Positions 27,515 through 36,223 are shown, counted from the stretch's first letter. The stretch is DNA of 37,136 bases from Bacteroidota bacterium (GCA_018266765.1 JAFDZU010000092.1:1-37136), one strand, 5' to 3'. Program-made: numbers and translations. The notes: generated by a model not told the origin, from the letters alone.

Positions 27515-27547
27515 TTGTAGATTTCTTCAAGAAAAAATGTAAATTTG
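27515..27547 (+). promoter_or_regulatory. Bacteroidota-type promoter for the small exported protein
   Basis: TTG at 27515-27517 and TAAATTTG at 27540-27547, separated by 22 nt, match the phylum's -33/-7 consensus. The -7 element ends 38 nt before the ATG at 27586. The spacing equals that of the element before 5851. Confidence 0.5.
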
Positions 27548-27585
27548 TACCAAGAACACATCATTATTCAACAAGAGAATCCATT

Positions 27586-28152
27586 ATGAAATTATCACGC
27601 AAGCAACTATTTATCAGCATGTTCACCCTGTTTTTCATTGTCTCTTTTTTTAGAGTTGACGCAGGTAAAAACTCAAAAAAGAACGAATCCATTACTTCAA
27701 CCTCCGGAAAATTTCGAGTGACTCTTCCAAATGGCTTTGTAGCCCCAAAACCCGATAGTCAATACATAAGAACTGATTTTGGTGAGACAATGTTCTATGC
27801 CTATCTTATGGATTCAAAGAAAAGTAGCTGTATGGTTGGCTATTATGATTATTCCACCGATTCATTGAAAGGTAAGGATATTTCTGCGGTGATTGATACT
27901 ACTCAAATGAGAATTATTCAAAACATGGGCGGGACACTTACTCGTAAATACAAACTTATGCGCGACGGTTTGCCAACCAGAACTTCTTATTTTACAACAA
28001 CTTCTCGTGGCGATACAACTTCCTATTGGAGGTTTGAATTAGTATTTGCCAATCCTCGTGTTTATCAATTTGGTTTTACTTGCACAAACAAAAAAATGTT
28101 AGAAGCTACTGATACTAAAAATTTCTTTAATTCATTTAAAGTATTGAAATAA
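27586..28152 (+). CDS. Exported hypothetical protein, 188 residues
   Basis: I do not recognise the family with confidence. A signal peptide covers about 1-26 (basic start, Phe-rich core, ending near RVDAG). The mature part has the look of a PsbP/DUF1795-like alpha-beta fold: an opening GKFRVTLPNGF, a middle with MVGYYDYSTDS and a long helix, a strand pair RTSYFTTTSRGDTTSYWRFE, and a closing NFFNSFKVLK typical of such domains. It lies on its own promoter between the tRNA and a convergent gene ending 6 nt away. It is probably periplasmic; its function is unknown. Confidence 0.75.
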   Translation: MKLSRKQLFISMFTLFFIVSFFRVDAGKNSKKNESITSTSGKFRVTLPNGFVAPKPDSQYIRTDFGETMFYAYLMDSKKSSCMVGYYDYSTDSLKGKDISAVIDTTQMRIIQNMGGTLTRKYKLMRDGLPTRTSYFTTTSRGDTTSYWRFELVFANPRVYQFGFTCTNKKMLEATDTKNFFNSFKVLK

Positions 28153-28158
28153 TTCATA

Positions 28159-29079
28159 TTAGCGAAGTAAATCTTTCATAGCCGTCTCTAATTCTTTAAA
28201 TTGGAACGTATAACCGAGTTGCTTTGCAACCTCCGGCATTACTCGCTGACCTGCAGTTACTATCCATGCTTGTTCTCCCAAAACTAATTTTAGAAGGAAT
28301 TCAGGCACAGGAAACCACGAAGGACGACCAAGTACTTTTCCCAAAGTATCCGCAAATTTTTTCATAGTCACAGGATTTGGGGAAACGATATTTACAGCTC
28401 CACGGACTAACGTATTCTCAATTGCCCAAACTATCATTCCCACCACATCGCTATAATGCACCCATGAAAGCCACTGACGACCGCTTCCAAGCCAGCCACC
28501 AAACCATAATCGAAACGGAACTAACATCTTGGCAAGCGCGCCTTCTCGTTTATCTAAGACCACTCCAATTCGCCCTCGCACTACTCGGCAGACAGTTTCA
28601 GCCGGAATTGTGGCAGATTCCCATTCTTGACAGACCTTAGAGAGAAAATCTGATGCGGCTGTTGAATGTTCATTTTTAATTTCATCGCCGCCATTTCCGT
28701 AATATCCGATGGCTGATGTAGAAAACCATACTTCGGGTGGAATTTCGGCTAATGCAATAGCTTGAGCAATAACACTTGTCCCTTGTTTGCGACTTTCCAT
28801 AATTTCACGTTTGTAAGTCTCCGACCACCGTGCACCTGCTACATTTGCTCCTGCAAGATGAATCACCGCTTTGCTTCCTTCGATTGCAGATTGCAACTCC
28901 GCACTTAGTTCACCATTCCATTGGACATATTGGTGCGCTTCGCCCAAAGATTTTCGAGCTTTTACAGCGTTTCTCGACAGCACACATATATCATAACCTT
29001 TAGAGGAAAGAGATGTTATAATAAACTTCCCAAGAAATCCTGTTGCGCCGCTAATTACTATTTTTGAAGGTGTGTTCAT
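28159..29079 (-). CDS. TIGR01777 family epimerase-like oxidoreductase (YfcH type)
   Basis: Extended short-chain dehydrogenase-like protein of 306 residues. The dinucleotide motif GATGFLG is at 11-17. GSKAVIHLAGANVAGARWSE carries the family's hallmark. STSAIGYYGN holds the Tyr of the active-site region. The C-terminal 55 residues (GRPSWFPVPEFLLKLVLGEQ to the end) form the DUF1731 cap found in the YfcH/SULA-like group. Its substrate is not known in any organism I can name. Its ATG overlaps the TGA of the upstream DUF2461 gene by four bases (ATGA), indicating translational coupling. It converges with the small exported protein gene. Confidence 0.9.
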   Translation of the reverse strand: MNTPSKIVISGATGFLGKFIITSLSSKGYDICVLSRNAVKARKSLGEAHQYVQWNGELSAELQSAIEGSKAVIHLAGANVAGARWSETYKREIMESRKQGTSVIAQAIALAEIPPEVWFSTSAIGYYGNGGDEIKNEHSTAASDFLSKVCQEWESATIPAETVCRVVRGRIGVVLDKREGALAKMLVPFRLWFGGWLGSGRQWLSWVHYSDVVGMIVWAIENTLVRGAVNIVSPNPVTMKKFADTLGKVLGRPSWFPVPEFLLKLVLGEQAWIVTAGQRVMPEVAKQLGYTFQFKELETAMKDLLR

Positions 29080-29771
29080 TGTTCGATTGCCTCTACGAAA
29101 TATTCCAAAAGCGGAGCAAGAGCCAGAGATTTCGCTTCTATAATATCAATAATTTGTTCGGTAAATACTTGTCCTTCAGTTAGTTTACATGTCACCAAAT
29201 ACTGTTTCATTTTTAGTAACTCTCCTGCTTTGTGGTCAGACGGAAACCCACGAGGAACACGTTGCAGACGTTCACCGCGTAAACCTTCGGGAAATTCATT
29301 CAGGAATATCGGGTGAGTGATAATATTCCCGAACTCTTTCCATTCTTCGGATATACGTTCGCGGATGCCACGCAACTGTTCGGGCATCGGCATATACAAA
29401 CCTCCGCCAATAAACATTTCGGTCGAATCAATATGAATATATAACCCCGGTGCTTCGATGGGGCGATTTTCGGTTTTTCGGCGAATATACGGGAAAAACA
29501 ACCCGATATTTGTTTTGTATGGTGCTTTGTTTTTACTGAATCGTGTATCGCGGTGAATCCTAAACATTGATGCTTTTGGTGTCGAAATAAAGGGCACTCC
29601 CAAATCTTCAAATCGTTCATTCATAACTGCAATCAACGACAGTGACGGCTGTTTTACTAACCTTTCATAATCGGGTTTTCGTTCTGCGAACCATTCTTTG
29701 GTATTATTTTCACGTAATTGGCTCAAAAATTCTATCGTTGCAGGTGTAAATCCTGTATAGTGTTCCATCAT
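29076..29771 (-). CDS. DUF2461 (TIGR02453) family protein
   Basis: Soluble protein of 231 residues of the DUF2461 family. It starts with the typical FTPATIEFLSQLRENNTKEW (about 7-26). The conserved block FRIHRDTRFSKNKAPYKTNI lies near 75-94, followed by APGLYIHIDSTEMFIGGGLY (about 113-132). I chose the ATG at 29771, with GGAG ten bases upstream; a longer frame to 30032 adds 87 residues unlike the family. No activity is established for this family. Its stop overlaps the start of the TIGR01777 gene by four bases, so the two are coexpressed. Confidence 0.88.
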   Translation of the reverse strand: MMEHYTGFTPATIEFLSQLRENNTKEWFAERKPDYERLVKQPSLSLIAVMNERFEDLGVPFISTPKASMFRIHRDTRFSKNKAPYKTNIGLFFPYIRRKTENRPIEAPGLYIHIDSTEMFIGGGLYMPMPEQLRGIRERISEEWKEFGNIITHPIFLNEFPEGLRGERLQRVPRGFPSDHKAGELLKMKQYLVTCKLTEGQVFTEQIIDIIEAKSLALAPLLEYFVEAIEQ

Positions 29772-30008
29772 AGTTTTTTCTCCAAAAGTAATTGAAAAAT
29801 CTGCAAGAAATACGTCGTTGTATCTCACAAATATACTGTTTCTTTTGATGAAAGGAACGTGTAGAATGAAAAAAAACAGGCATTCAAAAGAAGTGTTTAC
29901 AGGACATCTAAACCTTAGAAAAACGAACAATGTGGTAATTTGAGGTAGGATTAAATACAATCTGATGTTGAGTGTTTGGAGCAACACTTGAATAAATCTA
30001 TACGTCCA

Positions 30009-30037
30009 TTGGGGCAGACGGTATTCGTCCACCCCAA
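30009..30037 (-). other. Hairpin between the exported-protein operon and the DUF2461 gene
   Basis: On the minus strand, arms TTGGGGTGGACG and CGTCTGCCCCAA can pair over 12 positions (two G-U wobbles) around a 5-nt loop, 16 nt after the stop at 30053. No T-run follows, so it is at best an imperfect terminator, or an mRNA-end stabiliser. Confidence 0.4.
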
Positions 30038-30052
30038 CAGAAAAGAAAAAAA

Positions 30053-30913
30053 TTACCGTTGTCCTTCGGCTACAACTACGCGGTTGTAATCCACTATTTC
30101 ACCTTTATTATTTTTGAGATAAAGAATATACGAACCGGAAGCAACATCTTGGAGTGTCATCGTAAAGGTTGATGCACCCTTTTTGAGACTTCCCTCCCAC
30201 AACGTAGCAAGTTTTTGCCCTGTAATGGAATAGAGTTCTGCTGTTACATTCGTAGCGTTTTCGCTCGACTCGGCATCAATAGAAAGCGTTCCATTTGTTG
30301 CGGGCTGTGGATATAACCTTCCGATACGAAATGTTTTTATCTTGCACACGGTTTGCTCGCAAATCATGTTTGGATTGTAGAAGTCATCTTCTTCTGTTTC
30401 GCTGGAAAGTGCTGTTTCTTGTGTTTTGATTTGTGAGACGAGATGAGTCGAAGCGAAAGATGATGATTCTATTGAACTTAGATTAACGTTAGAATTTATT
30501 CTCGTATCCTCATTTTGAGATGTTGGGTTCATTGCAATAGGAGGAACAGGATCTATTGCAAAATAACTGTCGCTCATTCTTGAGGTATTTGGACTGCCCA
30601 ATTGTTCAACTCGGACACGATATTTACTACCTGCATACAACCCCGATGAAAGAGTGAACGAATATATGCCTGCGCTTGCTGATACAGAATCTGTAATCGT
30701 TGTATTTTCACCTCGTTCCCCATCCCATAAGGTAATACGAACCGTACCTGAATAAAGCTCCGAATTCCAACGGACTTGTGCCGCAGAACCTGCCACCCAT
30801 TTTTCATTGCTGACTCCGCCATGAGGATAGATTTGTGCTGTTAAATAGATTGTATTGATACTAAGCATGACAAGCAATGTCAATGCTCCAATAAGTTTTG
30901 ATATGTGTTTCAT
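30053..30913 (-). CDS. T9SS-exported protein with Kre9/KNH-like Ig domain
   Basis: Exported protein of 286 residues with a signal peptide (ends IYLTAQ, 27). Residues 33-121 look like the Kre9/KNH1-type Ig-like domain also found in many bacterial surface proteins: NEKWVAGSAAQVRWNSE, GTVRITLWDG, a strand SAGIYSFTLSSGLYAG and a closing MSDSYFAI. Residues 125-195 are low-complexity Ser/Thr/Glu/Asn-rich linker. Residues 200-286 are a T9SS type-A sorting domain (RIGRLYPQPATNGTLSID). It is the last gene of a minus-strand run of exported proteins, 23 nt after its upstream neighbour. It is likely a small cell-surface binding or structural protein; the ligand is unknown. Confidence 0.78.
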   Translation of the reverse strand: MKHISKLIGALTLLVMLSINTIYLTAQIYPHGGVSNEKWVAGSAAQVRWNSELYSGTVRITLWDGERGENTTITDSVSASAGIYSFTLSSGLYAGSKYRVRVEQLGSPNTSRMSDSYFAIDPVPPIAMNPTSQNEDTRINSNVNLSSIESSSFASTHLVSQIKTQETALSSETEEDDFYNPNMICEQTVCKIKTFRIGRLYPQPATNGTLSIDAESSENATNVTAELYSITGQKLATLWEGSLKKGASTFTMTLQDVASGSYILYLKNNKGEIVDYNRVVVAEGQR

Positions 30914-30936
30914 ATAATATTGCTTTCTAAAAATTG

Positions 30937-32385
30937 TTAATGAATAATTTGAAGGACAGTGCCACTTCGATAGTTCTTCGACTTTACCAGAACAATATAT
31001 GCACCTGACGGAATCCCAGCCGTTGGCAGAAGCATTCCTTCACTACTTCTGCTTAGAGTATTTACATCAAATTGCTGTACCATAGTTCCGAGTATTGTAT
31101 AGAGTTCTACTTGTCCTTCGCCCCAAAGCGGCGGAGTTTTGAGAAGTATATCGCGCTCCGAAGTAGTCTGCCATTGTAACTGTTGCAAGCCCGCTTCAGG
31201 TATGTTTTCTTCCACGCTATTGACTGCCGACCGTGTAAAGTGGATATGAACACTGTCGTAGCCCGGGTGGTAGTAGAACCTGAGGTACTTAAGGGTATTT
31301 TTCCCATCACTCGTTAAATTGAATTCTGGTACATTACTTATCATCCTTAATGGTAATCCAATATAGCCTCCATTTGCCTCCACAAACGCAACATAAAACA
31401 TATCAGCCGAATCTTTAAGGAGACTAAATTGATAAGATGTTTCACCATTGAAATACCAATGTTGTTCGTCACTTATACTATCTGGGAGCCATTGTTGAAA
31501 TGGGTAAAAATGGGAACATGATAGACTCTTTATGGTCGAATCCATAGTAATCGTCAGATTCCACCGGGGAATTGGCTTAGAATAAATTGGTGTAATTGCT
31601 AGGTCTATTTCTCCGGTTATTGCCCTACAACCAATAGTATATTCAAGTTGATTATTATAGGGATTGTTAAATTCTATTCCATCAAGATACCTTCCTTTTG
31701 TTTCCCAGCGAAGCATCTTCCTGTCGCCAAAAAATTTACTGGCATATAAATTATAGGTATGCTCGACATCTTGCAGTAGTTCTATTTTATCAATAATAGT
31801 ATCCTCCAATTGATGCTGGTAAGTTTCTACATAATTTGGTGCATACCAATAATTACCTATTTTTTCCTTTAGTTCTAATCTGCTCTCCTCTTCTACGCCT
31901 AAATACAACAGCACACGAGAGAGCCTATACCCCAAGTGGTATTCTTTAAAGATTATTTCGTCGGGGCTATTATCACTCTTTGGTGTGAATCTATCGTAGA
32001 TTTGAATGCCATAAAATGGTCCATTAACCTCACCTTTGCCATTGCGTAAGGCAGGGTCAAACATTGTCAGATTTTTGAATACAACATAAATCACTCGTTT
32101 ATCCTCACTTAACCAAACATGAGCATCGGGAAAGGGCTTAAGGTTCTTAGGATTACTAATATCTGCATTTTTATCCTCAGTATGGGTTGTAATTTCAACA
32201 ACCTTACCACGACTATTTTCAAGAGTCGGAATAGGATTGGATATACTAAACCACATAGTATCTCTACAGCCAATATCACCACGTAAATTTGTACCTGTAA
32301 TCCAGATATCACCAGCACGAGTAGAGAGAGTTGTAGCTAACACTATAATAGTCAATCGCAAAAGTATTTTTATGTTTTTTTTCAT
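30937..32385 (-). CDS. Exported hypothetical protein with T9SS-type C-terminus
   Basis: Protein of 482 residues behind a good ribosome site (GGAG), with a signal peptide ending near STRAG (25). I do not recognise the 370-residue middle region. It is beta-rich and aromatic, with GDIGCRDTMWFSISNP near the start, many Tyr/Trp residues and few repeats, so it may be one large domain rather than tandem modules. The last 80 residues (from about 400) resemble a type-A T9SS sorting domain (LKTPPLWGEGQVELYTILGT, GIPSGAYIVLVKSK), although the usual PNP motif is degenerate. The gene follows the interrupted small exported gene by 36 nt and precedes the Kre9-like gene by 23 nt, so they probably form one transcript. 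Confidence 0.75.
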   Translation of the reverse strand: MKKNIKILLRLTIIVLATTLSTRAGDIWITGTNLRGDIGCRDTMWFSISNPIPTLENSRGKVVEITTHTEDKNADISNPKNLKPFPDAHVWLSEDKRVIYVVFKNLTMFDPALRNGKGEVNGPFYGIQIYDRFTPKSDNSPDEIIFKEYHLGYRLSRVLLYLGVEEESRLELKEKIGNYWYAPNYVETYQHQLEDTIIDKIELLQDVEHTYNLYASKFFGDRKMLRWETKGRYLDGIEFNNPYNNQLEYTIGCRAITGEIDLAITPIYSKPIPRWNLTITMDSTIKSLSCSHFYPFQQWLPDSISDEQHWYFNGETSYQFSLLKDSADMFYVAFVEANGGYIGLPLRMISNVPEFNLTSDGKNTLKYLRFYYHPGYDSVHIHFTRSAVNSVEENIPEAGLQQLQWQTTSERDILLKTPPLWGEGQVELYTILGTMVQQFDVNTLSRSSEGMLLPTAGIPSGAYIVLVKSKNYRSGTVLQIIH

Positions 32386-32694
32386 AGGTCTATCTCCTAA
32401 TTAATGTTTTGAAAATAGTAGTTACCACAAATCCACTCGCCAATAATAAATTACATTTTTAATCTTATATTCGGTCTGTGATTTATCATACTTTCCAAAA
32501 AAGTTGCTACGACTTCCATAAAAGTGTTGCTCTCCCATTAATTCCTGTTGGGGATCGGCAAATGCTTTGAAAATACCCGAGAGTATTCCCAATCCTGTTT
32601 CAAAAATTTGAACTACGTCATTGGGCTTCAACGAAGTATTGGTGGTATCAGTTCTATTTGTACCAAGACTATCAACTGCATTCTTTATTCCACC

Positions 32695-32731
32695 TGATCT
32701 ATCCCCGATATGATAGACAGTATAAAGAGAG
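32695..32731. repeat. Left terminal inverted repeat of the IS
   Basis: It begins TGATCTATCCCCGATA and continues through TAGACAGTATAAAGAGAG. It matches the reverse complement of the right end apart from a few substitutions and small gaps. It is the 3' end relative to the transposase genes. Confidence 0.85.
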
Positions 32732-32732
32732 A

Positions 32733-33554
32733 CTATTTGATGTTATAAAATTGAAGTTCATATTCTATGGGAGCCATAAAGTTGATTGCAGAATGCAACC
32801 GTTGTCTGTTATAAAACACTTCAATATATTCAAATATACTTATTTCTGCCTCTACTCTTGTCCTGTAGCTCGTTTGATACACTAATTCCGTCTTCAACGT
32901 ATGAAAAAAGGTTTCCGTAATTGCATTGTCATAACAATTACCTTTACCACTCATACTCTGCCGTATTGAATTATTCTTCAATATGTTCCGTACTTCGTTA
33001 CTTGCATACTGAACACCTCTGTCCGAGTGAAACACCAAGCCGGAGCTCGGTCTCCTTGATTGCACCGATTTGATAATCACTTCACTGACAATCTCTTTGT
33101 TTAAACTATTCGATACCTTCCAACCGATGATTTGCCTACTGAATATATCCAATACTACAGCCAAATAAATCCAACCTTCCGATGTCCAAATATACGTTAT
33201 ATCCGATGTCCATACCTGATTCGGACGCTCCGTCGAAAATTTCTGTTGGACGATATTCTCCGATACTGCGTGGCTATGATTCGAATTCGTGGTTGCTTTG
33301 AACTTCTGCTTCACGATTGAACGAAGACCATGACTATTCATTATCCGTGCAACTCGTTTCTTACTCGTCTTGATGCCTCGTTGACGTAATGCTTTTTCTA
33401 TACGCATTGAACCATAAATCTTACGGCTTTTGTCATATTCCGTCTTGATGGCTTGGTATAATGCTTCGTCGGATACTCTGCTATTACTGACCTTGCAAGC
33501 TCGCCAACGATAATAACCGCTCGACGGGATTTCGATTGTTCGGCATATTCTCAC
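32733..33554 (-). CDS. IS3-family transposase orfB (DDE integrase core)
   Basis: Catalytic subunit of 273 residues from the GTG at 33554. An HTH_21-like segment (YGSMRIEKALRQRGI) is followed by the rve integrase core with the DDE triad: Asp in WTSDITYI, Asp in VFHSDRGVQYAS and Glu in NCYDNAITETFFHTLK. All three are present and the frame is unbroken. The frame stays open upstream to the end of orfA and is -1 relative to it, meeting at AAAAG near 33607-33611, where ribosomal slippage could produce an OrfAB fusion as in other IS3 elements. The GTG start given here may therefore be internal to the working product. Confidence 0.92.
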   Translation of the reverse strand: MRICRTIEIPSSGYYRWRACKVSNSRVSDEALYQAIKTEYDKSRKIYGSMRIEKALRQRGIKTSKKRVARIMNSHGLRSIVKQKFKATTNSNHSHAVSENIVQQKFSTERPNQVWTSDITYIWTSEGWIYLAVVLDIFSRQIIGWKVSNSLNKEIVSEVIIKSVQSRRPSSGLVFHSDRGVQYASNEVRNILKNNSIRQSMSGKGNCYDNAITETFFHTLKTELVYQTSYRTRVEAEISIFEYIEVFYNRQRLHSAINFMAPIEYELQFYNIK

Positions 33555-33601
33555 TACTCCATACTCCGAGCGATGGTGCTCTACAAACTCATACTTGTCT
33601 G

Positions 33602-33895
33602 CTATGCTTTTGAAAATATGCCGAGTGCTTTTTTTAGGATATCACGCTCTTCCTGTAATACCCGATTCTCTTGACGGTGTCTGCGCAACTCTTCCTCCTG
33701 AGGGCTTTGATGACCTTTACCCGGAAACGATCCCTCGGCATCCTTAAGATATTGATTCCGCCATGTGTGGAGCGTATTTTCATTTATCCGTAATTCTCTC
33801 GATAATTCAGATATCTTCTTTGCTTTACTTACTATCAAACGTACTGTAGTGATTTTGAACTCTTTGTCGAATACTCGTTTCGATTGCTTTTCCAT
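33602..33895 (-). CDS. IS3-family transposase orfA (HTH protein)
   Basis: DNA-binding subunit of 97 residues of the HTH_Tnp_1 type. Residues 8-50 hold the helix-turn-helix (FKITTVRLIVSKAKKISELS, then NENTLHTWRNQYLKD). Residues 65-92 form the leucine-zipper-like coiled coil that mediates dimerisation (EEELRRHRQENRVLQEERDI). It ends GIFSKA just before orfB, with AAAAG in the overlap. It recognises the terminal repeats and limits transposition in related elements. Confidence 0.92.
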   Translation of the reverse strand: MEKQSKRVFDKEFKITTVRLIVSKAKKISELSRELRINENTLHTWRNQYLKDAEGSFPGKGHQSPQEEELRRHRQENRVLQEERDILKKALGIFSKA

Positions 33896-33952
33896 GTTAT
33901 TACCCTCTTAATGGTTGTTGAACTATAAATTTAACGCTTTTTTGTCGTTTTA

Positions 33953-33991
33953 CTCTCTTTTTATAGTGTCTACAGTATCGGGGGCAGATCA
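33953..33991. repeat. Right terminal inverted repeat of the IS
   Basis: Read on the minus strand it begins TGATCTGCCCCCGATA and continues through TGTAGACACTATAAA. It lies 57 nt upstream of orfA and should carry the transposase promoter. Its first three bases (TGA) form the stop codon of the interrupted gene. Confidence 0.85.
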
Positions 33992-34174
33992 GTCGACAAG
34001 TTGTAAGCATGCAGGTTTGATAGGCGTTTGTGCGGTAGAAATAAATGTATTACCCATAATTATGTATGTCAGAAGGATACTTAAGATTGATAACGCTTTC
34101 ATTTTAACCTCCTTAAATTAGGAACAGTAGTTTGGGGAATGTAGGCAATAAAGATAAATAAGTTAACTAACCTG

Positions 34175-36223
34175 CTATTTGATAATAGCAACAGTTCTTG
34201 ATGCAATCCTGCCACCTACCTGCACCCGCAAGGTATAAACGCCGCTTGAAAGGTTGTCGGTCTTGATGGTTGAACGTCCACTGCCAACGCTGTAACTGCC
34301 TACACACGAACCGTATAAGTCGTAGAGAATTATCCTACAGTCTGTTGTTTCATTTTCAAACTCTACGGTTATATGGTCGCTTGCGGGGTTCGGGGAAATG
34401 TGCACTTCGGGCATTTCTACAAGGGGTTGTTCTTCAACGGACGAGAATTCAAGGTAATTACCAATATAAAATACTCCCTGCATTTGTGTCCCTGCTACAA
34501 GAATGTTTTCAAAGGGTCTATATTCATAAATAACAAATGTAGTAACTACACTTTTTATTAGATCTGTCGGATTTTGATGCCATGAACTACCCTGATCTTT
34601 CGATACAAATACTCCTGCATCTGTTCCTACTAAGAATTTTCCGTAAAGGATGGCTACACAATGAACATTGGTATTAGATAATCCATTATTGATTGCAGTC
34701 CACGACGTGCCTCCATTGTTTGAAAGAAACACTCCATTCGGCGTTCCGGCAAGCATCCGATTGCCTTCAACATAGAGTGCCTGAATCGTTGTAGCTGTGA
34801 GTCCAGAGTTCTTTTATCTCCATGACTGACCATCATTGGTGGAAATATAGACACCGTTGTCTGTACCTACTGTAACGGTTCCATTATTTACTACAATAAC
34901 CCGTACCGCAGAAGTACCTACCTGAGTTTGCTTCTCCCAGGTCTTAGAGCCGTTTTTAAGGCGATAAATACCGCTATTGGTGCCGGCATACGATGATGTA
35001 CCATTTACTCCAAGAGAAAGAATAGTACCCGACAAACCAACTTGAGTATAGGTAATGGGCAACACCAATGAATCTGCAAATGAATAGATTCCATCTTCCG
35101 TTCCAGCGTATATCGAAGTGCCGTTTTGTGCTAAGGAATAATAGGTGTGCTGCTTATTATCATCAATATCCCTCCGTACATATTTAGAGCGTCCATATAT
35201 AAAATAACCATCATCTGTGCCTATATGAAGTCCCACTTGTTCACTCATCAACATCGAGTAAATGGGATAGAAACAATTTACTAGCGACGTACTTTTTATA
35301 TAGTTGCTGGAACGGTACATTTCATCCATACCAAAATACATCGTCTTGCCGATTGCCGTTGCATACGTACCGATATTTTGCTCCGTAGATTCCCATGTTG
35401 CACCATTATCTTTGGAACGATTTTCACCTGCAAAAACCCATCCGTCGAATATAAAGACAGACCTAACTCCGCTACCTACGTTTGTTACAAGTGTCCAAGT
35501 AGCACCTCCGTCTTCGGAACGTAACAGATCACCACTACTAAATATTGATAGTTCTGTCATAAATATTGTTGTACCACTCTTAAAGTACTTACCACGAACT
35601 ATACTATTACCTACCGTCTGAATTGCTTTCCATGTATTTCCCCCGTCAGCGGATATTGATATTCCTTTTTGTCCTGCACTTTGATCATCAATCCATACAC
35701 TATCGCCATCGGCTAAAAATACGGTCGGTACGGTTGCTTTTACAAGTTGCCAGGATTCGCCATTGTCAGTTGTGCGATAAATTCCATCCGACCCACCGTT
35801 TGTGCCCGCACCAGTAAAGATTGCTTTTCCATTGGTCACCATAGACTGAATAAACAATTCGCTTCCGGTTAGTTTCCATGAAGTGCCATCATTATTCGTT
35901 CGGAACACTCCTCGTGAAGTAGCAATAAAAACCCAAGAGTTAATAGACAACATTTCAAAGATTTGGAGCCGCTGCTTGTCAACACTCAATCCATTATTTA
36001 CCATTTCCCATGTTTTACCATTGTCCGATGAGCGAAGCACTCCTTTTTCTTGTGTTCCTGCGAAGAGGACAGTGCCATTATGAGCCATACAGCAAATATC
36101 GCTGCGATATGCGGCCTCGTTAGGCACCCACTCAATAACCTGAGAGAAAGATAATTGAGGTAAAAGAAACATTATGCTTATTAGCAAAAGGACCCATTTT
36201 ATACTAAACTTTATTTTTTTCAT
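34175..36223 (-). pseudogene. T9SS-exported BNR/Ycf48-like propeller protein split by an in-frame TAA
   Basis: The full frame is 682 residues if codon 470 is read through. A signal peptide ends at LPQLSFSQ (28). Propeller repeats of the form LRSSDNGKTWEMVNNGL recur about every 45 residues to about 590. A T9SS sorting domain (VHISPNPASDHITVEFENE to VAIIK) ends it. The TAA at 34816-34814 falls inside a repeat, between GQSWR and KNSGLTATTIQ, and the frame continues without shift on both sides. A single base change from GAA or CAA would explain it. As written, the first product (469 residues) loses its sorting domain, and an internal ATG at 34756 heads the remainder. It is the first gene of the exported-protein run next to the IS. 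A sequencing error is the chief alternative. Confidence 0.82.

Larger units (their letters stand above)
32695..33991 (-). mobile_element. IS3-family insertion sequence, complete, 1297 bp
   Basis: The element is bounded by imperfect terminal inverted repeats of 37-39 bp starting TGATCT and containing CCCCGATA, TAGACA and TATAAA. It carries the two-gene layout of the IS3 family on the minus strand, orfA then orfB in the -1 frame, with an intact DDE core. Size is typical (1.2-1.5 kb). No direct target duplication is evident: the outer bases read CACC on the left and GTCG on the right. It splits a small exported-protein gene. The element looks able to transpose, but I see only one copy in the window. 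Confidence 0.92.
32422..34102 (-). pseudogene. Small exported-protein gene interrupted by an IS3-family element
   Basis: The 5' part (34102-33992) starts at an ATG behind a consensus AAGGAGG and encodes 37 residues: a signal peptide ending near TFISTAQ and then TPIKPACLQLVD. A TGA supplied by the IS end stops it. The 3' part (32694-32422) encodes 90 residues from GGIKNAVDSLGTN to YYWRVDLW. Both parts are in the same codon phase, so removing the insertion would give an intact protein of about 127 residues. I do not recognise the family. It lies between two T9SS cargo genes on the same strand, so it probably belonged to their operon. The present gene should yield only a truncated exported peptide. 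Confidence 0.8.

Noticed and set aside
29772-30032. An 87-residue N-terminal extension of the DUF2461 protein
   Set aside because: The extension has no similarity to the family, and a GGAG ribosome site precedes the ATG at 29771.
30009-30037. Hairpin considered as an intrinsic terminator of the exported-protein operon
   Set aside because: No T-run follows on either strand, so I list it only as a hairpin of unknown role.
34516-36223. Repeated protein segments considered as DNA-level tandem repeats or a CRISPR-like array
   Set aside because: The periodicity is in the protein (propeller blades) and the nucleotide copies are diverged, with no constant repeat/spacer pattern.
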